NCBI RefSeq assembly: GCF_016801865.2
Contig: NC_068938.1
Span: forward strand, 31,750,129 to 31,814,128
DNA: 64,000 nucleotides
Source of the DNA: Culex pipiens pallens
Taxonomy: Eukaryota > Arthropoda > Insecta > Diptera > Culicidae
Direction: 5' to 3'
The translations under genes were made by a program, and so were the position numbers. The notes below the pieces were generated by a model that saw only the letters and a list, made by a program, of their open reading frames with translations, had not been told where the DNA came from and searched no databases. This document shows, piece by piece, positions 24,310 to 35,524 of this stretch (the first letter of the stretch is position 1; every line of letters begins with the position of its first letter).

Positions 24310-25090
24310 TTTTAATGTGCCTCTACAGCCAAAACACTGGAAAACATTTGAGAATTTTTCGGAAAGGAGCCGGAGAATCGGTCATTAATCGGTAATAAAT
24401 TACGTTAGCCAATATATTCTTTAAATTCTGAACAATCAACCATCATTGATAATATTTATATTAATAAATGAACAAAAAATCTCCTTTTTTTCTCTACTAT
24501 TTTTGACACACTAAGCTTTCAAACAAGTTCTCATCACTTTTGCAGTTTTCCGCTATCAATACAGCATTTTCAGAGGAATCGATAACGGAAAAAACATCTG
24601 CAAAAACTTATACATTTATTTTTGTGTATAACTTTGTGATGCCAAAAAAAAACAAGAAAACGACATAAAACATCCTAATTGAAATTTGGAATTTTCCAAT
24701 TATAATAGTTTTACGTCGTCTCACTTTAATATTAGTTCATTTCCGGCTAAAAATAACACTTAAAATTTCGATTAAAAATATTTTGCAGTGAAATCATTCC
24801 AAGAAAACATGTGCCTACATTGACTCATTCTAAGAATAGAAAATTTAATGGAAGCGCTTGGTTTCTTACAATTATTCCTTAGAAGGTTTATATTTTAAAT
24901 GATTCCATAACCAGTATTTATTATTAGCTAGAATTGGGCTAATATTTTATTCTGTCGATTGAAACGCCTTCAGGGTTTGTGCTGTATTATTCAGAATTGC
25001 AATAAAACAACACCTTCTTTTCATTTAACAACCTTCCATTTTATTACGAACTATTCAACATACCATGCGTCTCTTCCCGCAGCAACTATT
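24310..25090. other. Intergenic AT-rich DNA
   Basis: Nothing coding was recognised. It includes the 3' flank of the minus-strand Asn-rich gene, with a poly-A signal candidate near 25040. Confidence 0.5.
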
Positions 25091-25968
25091 CTACCAGCTC
25101 GCCGCCGGCGCCAGGTTCAGAATCTTCTGCGAGACGGTATGTCCGGGCAGCGGGGCAATGTGCACCGATCCAGGCGTGATGGCCACGTACTTGGCCACCG
25201 GTCCGTTCCAGCCATGGTGCTGGTGGGCCCACGGGTTGTTCCACTTGGCCACCTGATCGTTGTACACGACCGCGGGCTTCACAAAGGGAGCGGCGTTGGT
25301 GGCGATGATGGGCGCCGAGGTGGCCACAAAGGCGGTGGGGGCAGTGGCCACCAGAGGGAGCGGGGCGGCGGCCACGAACGGAGCGGGGGCCGCTGGCCAG
25401 GTGTCGAAACGGTTGATCTTGGCGAAGGAGGTGGCCCAGTAGGGGTGGGTCACTTCGAAGGACACCTGGCCGTGGTTGGTTTTGGTGATTTGACCTTGGT
25501 GGCTTTGGTGGTGGTTGGTGTAGGTGGCCACCTGGTTGTAGTTTTGGTTGTTGTTGTTGTAGTTGTTATAGTTGTTGTTGTGGGTGTAATCGTTGTTGTA
25601 ATTGTTGTTGTAATCATTATTGTAATTGTTGTTGAAGTTCTGGTTCAAATTTTGGTTGTTGTTGTTATCGTAATGGTAGCCATCATGAGCAACGTTGTTG
25701 TTGTTGTTGTTGTTGTTCGTAATCACGCTAATCGGTTGGTGAGGATCAGCCAACGGTTCCCAGGAGTTCTTCTCGGGCCAGGGAGCGTTGAATTCCTTAG
25801 AAGTGAGATGTTCTACCGGTGGTTCCAGGTGTCCTGCCGGATGTATAAGACTCACGTCGGCTGCAGCAACTGCCACACAAGCCAAGAACGCCACAAACAT
25901 CTGCAAGAACACTTTAATTAGTAAAGAATCACACTACAAGAGCAAACCCCCCTAAAATCCACCTTCAT
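25091..25968 (-). CDS. Asn-rich CPLCG-like cuticular protein
   Basis: Exon 1 (25968-25963) encodes MK; exon 2 (25900-25091) encodes the rest, for 271 residues. The signal peptide is MKMFVAFLACVAVAAADV. Residues around 60-125 form an Asn-dominated tract with interspersed Tyr, Gln and Asp (an N8 run, NNNYNNDYNN units), a prion-like composition. Then come a His/Gln stretch, an Ala/Pro block (APAPFVAAAPLPLVATAPTA), GWNGPVAKYVAITPGSVHIA and the tag APLPGHTVSQKILNLAPA. The tag ties it to the neighbouring CPLCG-like proteins, but the Asn tract is unique in this window. The TATA box is at about 26067-26074 (minus strand). The tract is encoded by mixed AAC and AAT codons, so it is not a simple one-codon microsatellite. 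Confidence 0.9.
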
Positions 25969-26719
25969 CTTGTACACTGCACTACAAAAACCTGCAAACA
26001 CCGCACTTCTTACTGAACAGCTGAACAACCGAACAAGCTATAATTGATGATGGCCCCAGATACTAACTTTTATACCGTTTCCTACTGATAAGAGCCGGCC
26101 AGAAAATCGTAAAACGCCCATCGGATGACCTCTGCCAGGGTGAGTTTTCTCCATCTCTCGAAAATCTCCAAAACCCCATCCACGAAAGGTACCCAACCGT
26201 TGAAGGACGACGACGACGAGGCGCGCACACGAGGTGGCAATTTTCCGCCAAATTCAACACCATCGGGGGGTTGATCATGTCTAATTTTTCCACTTACTGA
26301 AAATTCATATTTGCACCTCCCAATAAAGAGAGAGGGCAGACGTGTGCTGCTGCAGTGCAGTGGTGCAGCAAAGAGACCTCCGAAAAATGGAAAAAATAAT
26401 GTGCGCATCTTAATTCGGAAAAGCACGTGCTACGAAATTTAAGCTGCAGCAACTTGGTTGATGAGCAGCGTGTGACAGGTTTTTGGAAATTTTGATCTAG
26501 GGGTGCTCATTGATGAGACGCAATTCAGTATTCCAAAAATGTCAACATCTTCGTAGGAATGAAAATTATAAAGCTGTATAAGTTTTTTTTTACAATATAA
26601 AATTTAAAAATCCTTCAATTAAATTTTGTAAGGAAATCTCCAGAAGTGTCACGTTAACAAAGGAGGGAATGTTAGTCCATTCCTGACGACACAAAATTTT
26701 CATTGTTAAAACGTTTACA
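25969..26719. other. Intergenic, no gene recognised
   Basis: This contains the promoter of the Asn-rich gene and a 114-codon minus-strand frame at 26082-26426 with no recognisable features. Confidence 0.4.
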
Positions 26720-29619
26720 CAGGGCTGTGGAGTCGGGTCATGTTTCAAACGACTCCGACTCCGGCTTTCTGAGATTAGCCGACTCCGACTCCAACTCCAA
26801 CTCCGGCCCACAAACTCTAGCCGACTCCGACTCCAGCTTTCAACAAATAGTTTGCTCCGACTCCGATTCCGACTCCACATATTTTTAAATGTTTCAAAAG
26901 TTAGTTAACTCTTATTTTGAAAACATTGATACAGAGAATTACTTAAATGCACTCTAAATGTCCTGTTTTTCTAAAGAAAAAAAAAAGTTCGAATCACAAA
27001 ACTTAAAAAAAAGTTTGCAGGTAACAAGTTTTAAACGTTATTGAAACAGAAATCAAAAATATCTCCAGTACTGAAGGCATTTTCAGAAGAACAATTCTTG
27101 AGTTTTTTTTTAGTTGGTTCTATAAACATTTGAAAGACAATAGTTTATAGGACCTTTTCAAAAAAAAAACTCTGGAATTCAGAAGTATGAAATAAAATTT
27201 TGCCGACGATTTTTTTTTTTTAAATAGTGATTTTTGTAAATTTTTTGACCTCATTTTTATGTAAAATCGAATTTGCAATCGAAAAGTACTTTACACATTT
27301 TTTTATAAAGTGCACCCTTTTAATAATATAGCCCTTCAAATTTAATTTTTTCCGAAAAAAACCGTTTTTTTTTATTTTTTTTAAACAGTGTCCTTGATTG
27401 TCCATTTCTAAAATACTGTTTTCGAAAAGTTCAAAAAATTTCCTACTAAGAAGATTGGACCACTAGTTGCTGAGATTTAACGGATAAAAGAAAAAGGAAC
27501 AGGAAAATTCTTTTTTTTTAGTCTATCCCAATCAACTCTCCATTTTCTAATGTCGATATATCAGCAATTAATTGTCCGATTTTCAATATTGAAAAATGAA
27601 ACATTCGTGAAATTTTCCGATCTTTTCGGAAACAAATATTTTAATTTTTTTAAATGAATAATAACATTTCAAAAGGGCCAAACATTCAATATTTTTAGAA
27701 ATGGACAATCATGGACACTATTTAAATAAAAATCAAAAAACCGGATTTTTTCGGACAAAATTTAACTTTGAATGGATATATTTTTAAAACGGAATACTTA
27801 ATCAAAAAATGTGTGAAGTACTTTTCGATTCGATTTTACATAAAAAAATGGTCAGAAAATGTACAAGATATATTTTTTTACATAAATCACTGTTAAAAAA
27901 AATCATAACTCGTCGGCAAAATTTTGGTACATAGGGTAGAGTAGTCATCAATGAGACACGGGGAACAATGATAAAATGGCTCTAACAAGTCGTAGTTTCA
28001 ACCAATCAGGCTCATAATTTGAGGAAAGGTGTGTCTACTGGATACACTTCTGCCATAATAGTGGCTTTGGTTGTGGACGCTCCCTTGCAAAGTTATTCAT
28101 AAATGTTTGATTTTGGGGTGTAAAAGTAAATTATGATTGAAAATTACATTTTCGCTCATAGGCTGCCAATAACACAAAAACTAATATTTCTCCAAATTTC
28201 TTTCGTCATTTCATAGGGCATGAGTTGGGCTACAATTGCCTTTCATTAGATTTGACCAAAATTAAGAATATACCCAGAATCCAGGGCTGTCTCATTGTTC
28301 CCCACTCTTTTCAGCCCATGGGCAACAATGAGACACTTTGATTTTTCTTCATTAAACTTTTCAAAATCTAGGGAAATCTTTCAAAATATGAATTGGAAGT
28401 GATTTTTGGCATATTTATTGAATTTTGACTTCATTTAGCCAAAAATATAAAGTTATTTGGTATAAATAAATGGATTTTACTAAATTTATTTACTTTTTAG
28501 TATAACTTTTGTTAATTAAAGTTTCAAGTTGGCAAAATTGCTTTAAAATGTTCAAGGTAAGTCACCTGCAATGGAACAATACAAAAACATGATGTTTTAC
28601 TAGAAAAGTATTGATTTTCGTAGAGTGTCTCATTGTTCCCCACCTGTCTCATTGTTCCTGCCAAGTGCGTCTACAATGAGACAGTTGGATAGCTCTGGCT
28701 GTAGAGGTCGGATCGATCTCATATTTTGATCAATGTTAGAACACATTAAAAGAAAGAAAATGCAACAAAAAGCGCATTAAAACATGCTGATGAAAAAAAT
28801 ACAAAAATCGTTGAAAGTTGAAAACCAAAAGTGTCTCATTGATGACTACCCTACCCTACTTCAGAACGGCTTAAAAGATGTGAGGTTTTGTCCCCATACA
28901 AAAAAAAACTCAAAAATTTCAAAATACCGATTTTTGGAAATTGAATTTTAGTAAAAAAAAAGTTAATTAAAAATCCCCAAATTATTTTCCGTGTACCTAT
29001 TTTATTAATAGTTCTCATCAATACATACAACTTTGCCGAAGACACCAAATCAATCAAAAAATTCCTTGAAAAGTGACAGGTTTTCGAATATTTACGCACC
29101 ATTTTTATATGAACACCTGCCAAAATTGTATGGAGATTAGTATTAGTGAATCAATGACACAAAATGGCTTCTTTGGTGATAGGGAAGGCCCCCATAAAGT
29201 TTGAGCCAAATATAGCAAAAAAAAAAAAAAAACAAAAAATAAAAAAGGTTGACATTGGTAGATTTCGTAGAGAATTGCTCATCTGATAAATCTATTAAAA
29301 AAATGGCGACGCAATGCATGCGACTTAAAAAAACAATTAAAAAATAAGAAGTTTTGTGAACAATAAAAAACATAATTGTTGTTGAATTATAATAATTATA
29401 AATAACTCCGACTCCGACTCCGGGTTATCAGAAATTTTCGGCTCCGACTCCGACTCCGACTCCAGCTCATAAAATTTAGCCGACTCCGACTCCGGCTCCG
29501 ACTCCAGCTGTTCGAGTTTTGACGACTCCGACTCCGACTACGACTCCGACTCCAGGTCCCCAAAAAGACCCGACTCCACCGACTCCGGCTCCGACTCCGA
29601 CTCCGACTCCACAGCCCTG
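26720..29619. mobile_element. 2.9-kb hAT-like element with GACTCC-repeat inverted ends
   Basis: The ends are CAGGGCTGTGGAGTCGG at the left and the exact inverse at the right, flanked by near-identical 8-bp sequences (cgtttaca at 26712-26719, cttttaca at 29620-29627). Inside each end lies a GACTCC-type minisatellite (26740-26880 and 29400-29610) in opposite orientation. The middle holds a palindromic repeat (27180-27900), a separate MITE (27932-28859) and a repeat like that at 3.1-4.1 kb (28860-29300). No transposase is visible, so it is non-autonomous or composite. Confidence 0.75.
27932..28859. mobile_element. 928-bp MITE nested in the hAT-like element
   Basis: A perfect 19-bp inverted pair, GTAGTCATCAATGAGACAC at 27941-27959 and its complement at 28831-28849, is extended outward by GGGTAGAG/CTACCCTA blocks. 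The interior repeats the phrase 'ctcattgttccc' several times in both orientations. Confidence 0.8.
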
Positions 29620-32060
29620 CTTTTACAATCGACATTTGAAGGCTATTTTAAAGTTGTGGATCCAACAAAATCTAAACCTTTAATTTGTGATTTTTTATGC
29701 TTGAAAATTTGGAAATTTAAAATCTATTCTAATTTTGATTTGTGGTTCTCGACCTCGACCAAGGCCGAGGGATAAAACCTGAAAGTATTTGATGGTCCTA
29801 TAAATAAAACTTCAAAGTAAGGCTATGTTAAAATTTTGGCAGCTTTAAATGCAAAAGTTAAATGAATCTTTCAGGTTAAAAACAGAATCTCCCCAAAAAG
29901 TTAAGATCATAAATAAATAAATAAAAATATAAAGAAGCGATAAAAAGATTTAAAAAAAAATAATACAAAAACAGGAGGCATACCGAAAAAATTGTGCAGC
30001 CTCGAAAAAAAAATCTGACAATATTTTTTTTAAAAGAGAGAGTTACAAGGAAAGTTATCGCTACGAAAAGTGAACATAAGTGGTTTGCATTTTTTTCCAA
30101 CCTGAACATCTCAAATAAAAATGAAAAATGCAACACACTTTTGATACTCGCTATGGCACCAGCTGCATCAGCCCATTTGTCAGATTGTGTAAAACGGCTG
30201 GTGAGTTGTGAATCAGTTTTCGGGCGAAGTCAGCGTAACGTTACCTTTGACTTGCAACGAATCTGCGACGGGTTAGTAAGATTTGATGGTTGAGTGAAGT
30301 TGTTAGTGAAGTGTTAAATTGAACAGGTATTTTTGTTTGGTTGAAATTTTTTAACTTTAACATGTTTCATGCTAAAAGAAAACAAAAATGAGACAAACAA
30401 ACCTTTAAAAAAAATCACTTCAGATTTGCATCGATCATCTGGTGCATGTTCGCGGTTCGATTTGCTTGCTACCACATCTCTTCATTCCACCGCGTACCAG
30501 AACCGAACCAGAACAGCAAAACTTGTTTTCCTCGTCTTTGCCAAGAATTCGATCTGATAGCAGCTCCGTACTGCCTGGTTCGCGCAGCGAAACCTTAACA
30601 AAGAGAAGCTGCAGAACTTACGCTATAGCGTTCAGAACTCAACCTAGCAGGATTCCGCAGAACCTCCAAGCGAACGCGCGTACTCGTGGTCTAAATTTTT
30701 ATGCTTATTTACATACGTCTCGCTCCTGGGTCCTACACCTCTTCGGACCTCGCTTGATCGAGCCGGATCTATCGTGATTTAGCCAAAGGAAGGTTCTGGA
30801 CAACTGGCGCAAAGAAGGAAGGTGTAGTAACTAAATCAAGGTCAACCTGTTCCGCGGTTCCCCTCCCAACTTGAGACCCAGCAAGTCGAGCAATGTGCGA
30901 CTTAAACTTCCCCATACGCGATGTGCTCGAAGTGCTGCTGAACTCCGTCGGTTAGAACCATTGACACTCAATTTATGGTCATAATTCAGCTCTTTCGCAA
31001 ACCTAATATGTCACGCAATTTAGATAGATCCTTCTGCCGAGATTGCCGAGGTTTACGATCTGTTGGCCCTTTTTGCGATGATCTTGGATCTACGGTGTGG
31101 CAGCGACTGCGAAATAGTGGACGATTAAGATCTACCACCTTACGATCCCATCAGCCGGCGACCGTAACTGATCAATCAAGTTCAGCGATAATTACAGACC
31201 CAGCACGAATGGGGGAGGTCCGGAAGGGTCCGGTTTGGTTGGGAGGGCTCGTGCCAACCACATCCAATGCTGACTGATGGAGTGAGCTATGTTGGGGCCA
31301 CACCTTTCAATTTTATATGCTACTGCTGCTGCAGGCTGTGTTGAGTGATTAGAATGGGGCTTTAAGGGGTCATAAAAGTGGTCGTAAATACCTGAACAAA
31401 ACAAATTGATGAGGTTGGAACTTGGTTCAGGTGGAAGTTTGAGTGGATTATTTGGACCGTACTAATAGGCAATTATGACCAATAGGTTTAATTTGATTGG
31501 AGTGAATTTATTTGGTTAACATTCTTTCTCAACTATGTTTTTCCGAATGTTTTGAATAATTTGAATCAACTTTTTTTAACATGCTTTTTTTATCCAGCAG
31601 AAGTAGCCATACCGCATGATTGAGTTACCAATATTTCAAAGTTCAAAGTTAATTAGAAAGATTACCTGATAAATCAAAATGAAAATCTGGCTTTGAATGG
31701 GTAAATTTCAATTAGGTGCCATATAAACAAGGTTACCAGATCTCCGTTTCTTGTTTTCTTTTTGTGGGGATACCATGACTTCTTATCCTTAATGAGATGG
31801 AAACAATTTAAATTTTGCATTATTCACTGATGATAAGTTTTTGACCTTACTTTCACTGATAAAATAAAAAAAAACACTTGGAAGATGAACTTCTCTATTA
31901 TACCTCCTAGAGCTACCACCAGAATCAAAAACTCTGTGATTCTGAGTGTTTTTGTGTACTGATAAAATAATTTTTTTATCAATTCAAGTAGGAATCTGTT
32001 CAAAGCAATCAAATTCAACCTGAATAACCTTAAGTAGATGACTGATTTATGTCCGATTTA
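29620..32060. other. Intergenic region, partly of different composition
   Basis: Mostly AT-rich. The stretch 30440-31280 is GC-richer, with short overlapping frames but no signal peptide or known family. It may be a degraded LTR element or a gene remnant; nothing supports either firmly. Confidence 0.35.
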
Positions 32061-32199
32061 AGGAGGTATTAGACTACAGCAAACAAACAAACAAACTCAC
32101 ATATTTTGACAGTATGTCTGCTTTGCATACATTTTGCCTTGTTTGTGAGTTTTCCTCAAACAAGTTTGTTTGTTTGTTTGCCATGGTCTAATACCTCCT
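32061..32199. mobile_element. 139-bp hairpin MITE with TTA duplication
   Basis: AGGAGGTATTAGAC at the left faces GTCTAATACCTCCT at the right, and arms with (CAAA)n/(GTTT)n runs extend to about 40 bp. TTA lies on both sides. Only about 45 bp separates the arms, so single-stranded DNA would fold almost completely. Confidence 0.85.
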
Positions 32200-33186
32200 T
32201 TAGTCGACAGTTTTGCGGATAAATTATTTTTTGACTCCTATAACAACAAGTCTTTATACGTTTACTCATCTGTCATTAACCACACCAATGAAATAGAAAA
32301 TTTCAATTTTTGTTTGGTCAAATCTCGAATTTGAGTCAAATAGCTTTTATTACGGCTGTGTGTGCTTCTAAACTTTTGTTTCTTTTTATCTTGAATCTGT
32401 TTGTTTGTTTATTTTTATATTCTTCTATTATTTTTAATATGAATATTTTCAAAAAATTCTAGAATTAATATTATTTTTTCAAATTTACAATGATTTTGTA
32501 TTGATCGCAACTAATTGTTACATTTTAATGCGTGTAACTCGATCATAAAATTTGTTTTGCCAAAACAAGCGGAAAATAGTGTGTTCTCCATTACTATTGC
32601 GAATGCAACACGTTCTCTCGAATATCTCTTCACGATTGTTCTCACCCTTCGATTTGTCTCAAGTATGATCCGAACTCATTGCACCCAAACAATCGTAATT
32701 TTCCCTTTATTCCGATTCACGCCGAGTCGAAATCAATCGAAACTGATGAAACAATTATCGAAACTTTGTAGTTTTTCAGAACACCTCCCCCAGCAGATCG
32801 GAAGCCCCACTAATGAATCCCCCAAAGCCCGATTTGCCACGGCCAATTTTGGGCGTCTGGTATCTACCAACGGAAGCCCCGGTCAAGCATGACTGAGTCC
32901 CAGGCATGTCGGCAACCGCAAATGAAAACAAACCTCCGTGAAATAATTGTATTGTAGCCGAAAGTCGAATCGGATTCGACCTTGGCCTCTGGCCGCACCG
33001 TGTCGATTGAATGAAGATGAGACACCTCTTTGCCAAACGGAGACGGAATATGGGTTGGAGGACGATCCGCCGTCGTCGTGGGTCAATTATTTGATTTAAT
33101 GTCTATAAAAGTTGTTGCTCGCCGGGGGAAATCTATCAAAGTTTGTTTGAACTTCTTGCGGATCAGTTTGGAGAGCTATCGGAGTG

Positions 33187-34071
33187 ATGAAGGTATTGGG
33201 TGAAGATCAATTTGTTTGATTAGAAGTTTCAACTTAACGTTTTGTTTCTTCACAGATTTTTGTAACCATTGTGGCCCTTGTGGCTGCAGTCAATGCACAA
33301 GCCGTCGTGCCAGTGATGCAACAGAACCAGATTCTTCCACCGGGACAAGTTCCGACAGAGTACAGCCTGCCACCACCGGTCCAGCCATTGACTCCGTTCA
33401 ACGCGCCCTTGGACGGGTACTACGGGTACAATCCGTACATCAACCCCTACAATCCAGGCTTCTACCCGCAAGCTCCATTCCTGCATCCCGCCTACAACAA
33501 CTTCAACCCTCTGGCCTACCAAGTCGCCATGCCAAATCCGTACGCCTACCCCGGAGCGTACCCTCAGCTACCACAGCTGTATCCAGGACAGATTCCTCAA
33601 CTCCCCCAACAAGTGCCATTCCCGGACCAGCTTTCTCAACTCCCCCAAAATGTGCCATTCCCAGGACAGGTTCCTCAACTCCCCGGACCCATTCCGCCCT
33701 TTGCCCGGCAACAACAGCTCACCGTTCAACCCCAGCAACAGCCACAAGTCCGACCCCACTCGCCTGCACCGTCGGTATCCTACAGCAGCTTCCAGCTTCA
33801 ACACCCAGCCCAACCCGCTAAGCCAGCCGTTGCTCTGGCTGGTCCCGTCCAGGGAGTCAACGGAGCACCGAAACCTGTGAGCGCTCCTCAGCATGCCAGC
33901 GGAAACCAGGTGGCCGCGTACGGATCCGCATTCGGCAAGTACGTGTCGGCGGCTAGCAACAACGCAGCGGCAGCGGTTCCTCAGCAGCCCGGAACCGTGC
34001 TGACGACTCTGGCGTTGCCCGGACGTGGGGTGAACCAGAATGGTGCCCAAGGTGTTAATGTAGCGCAGTAA
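33187..34071 (+). CDS. Pro/Gln-rich secreted protein, divergent cuticle-cluster member
   Basis: The exons are 33187-33192 (MK) and 33256-34071, giving 273 residues. The signal peptide is MKIFVTIVALVAAVNAQA. The N-terminal half is rich in Pro, Tyr and Asn (GYYGYNPYINPYNPGFYP). At about residues 105-150 a short repeat of the type QLPQQVPFPDQ occurs about three times. A Gln/Pro stretch (QQQLTVQPQQQPQV) follows, then an Ala/Val-rich end. Near the C-terminus, FGKYVSAASNNAAAAV followed by PGTVLTTLALPGRGVNQ looks like a degraded version of the KYVAANPGSVHVAPL-GHAVNQ tag of family A, with the His lost. The TATA box is at 33104-33110 and AATAAA near 34113. The gene plan is the same as its neighbours, so common origin is likely, while the role is uncertain. 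Confidence 0.88.
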
Positions 34072-34654
34072 AGGCCATGTTGGACCTGTTTTTAGTTGTA
34101 ATTGTATGGGAATAAATATTAAATTCAATTGTTTTTAACCTAGCATGATGGATTTGACCTGTTCAAAAGATATATCACTTCATCACTAATTTAAAAAAAT
34201 GGAAAAAATAGATTTTAATTAAAAATTTTGGTTTAAAATATTAATGATTTTAAATGTATCAAGCATTTTTGATCAGAAAAATAACAGGTTTGTAAACTAT
34301 TGCTAGGCTTTATTAATTTTTTCAATAAAACATTAAATGTTACGTCTTCAATCTTCATACATCTCCTGGGAGATTGCAATTTTCTTTGAAATTTTGACTG
34401 TGCAAGGTTAACAGGCGTATTGTTTTTCACGGATTTCGTAAGAGTTCACTGGTTCCGTTGATTTTCGCGGAGTTCTCTCATGTTTAAAAAATGGAAAAGA
34501 ATGTCATAATATAAAAAAATAAGAAATTGAAATTACAAGCCTCAGTTTTCACATTTCAATGAAAACATTGTTTAAAAATGCATTAGAAACTTTTCCAGTT
34601 GTATTGCAATTTTTTTTTGTAGGAAAAAAACATAAAAATTCAAAATATTTTTTT

Positions 34655-35524
34655 TGCAATTCCGTCGTGAAACTACTTACTTTTCCTGTCATTCTTGAAC
34701 GACGAAATAGCCTACTTTTCTGTACCAAAAATAACAGAATCGAATAGCAACACTTTTCAAAATAAATGCTGAAAAGTTCTATTTTTCAGCACTGAAATGG
34801 GTGCTGAAAAGTTCAACTTTTCAGCACTTGTTTCGAAAAGTAACAATTTTCAACATTTTTTTTTGATTTAAATTTGATTTAATTGATTTGAATTGACAAA
34901 ATACATGAAAATTTGACTTAAAATTTCACTCAATGGGTGTTTTTCGGAATTGCAAAAAATGTTGTATGGAACTCGTTGCAAAACTTGATTTTTCAGCACT
35001 CTTCGTATTTATCCAACTCGGTGAACCTCGTTGGATAAATGTACGACTCGTGCTGAAAAAATCCTCTTTTTGCAACTTGTTGCATAAACTACTATTTTGC
35101 AATTCCGTCGTGAAACTACTTAGTTTTCCTGTCATTCTTGAACGACGAAATAGCCTACTTTTCTGTACCAAAAATAACAGAATCGAATAGCAACACTTTT
35201 CAAAATAAATGCTGAAAAGTTCTACTTTTCAGCACTGAAATGGGTGCTGAAAAGTTGAACTTTTCAGCACTTGTTTCGAAAAGTAACACTTTTCAACATT
35301 TTTTTGATTCAAACGATTTATTGACAAAATACATGACAATTTGACATAAAATTTCACTCAATGGGTGTTTTTCGGAATTGCAAAAAATGTTGTATGGAAC
35401 TCGTTGCAAAACTTGATTTTTTCAGCACTCTTCGTATTTATCCAACTCGATGAACCTCGTTGGATAAATGTACGACTCGTGCTGAAAAAATCCTCTTTTT
35501 GCAACTTGTTGCATAAACTACTAT
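34655..35524 (-). repeat. Tandem pair of the 430-bp gtgctgaaaagt repeat
   Basis: Two minus-strand copies (about 34655-35098 and 35090-35524) lie head to tail, joined at 'actactattttgcaattccg'. They differ by small indels, for example in the A/T stretch after 'tttttttgatt'. They match the copies at 4203-4632 and 17966-18410. Confidence 0.8.

Noticed and set aside
26082..26426. A 114-codon minus-strand gene
   Set aside because: No signal peptide, family resemblance or MK-type first exon; probably a chance frame upstream of the Asn-rich gene.
29396..29635. Ser/Arg-rich protein (SRSRSRS...)
   Set aside because: It is a translation of the GACTCC minisatellite at the end of the 2.9-kb element. 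The same applies to 26590-26880.
30442..31277. Possible gene or LTR element in GC-richer DNA
   Set aside because: Frames are short and overlapping, and no LTR pair, primer-binding site or polymerase motif could be shown.
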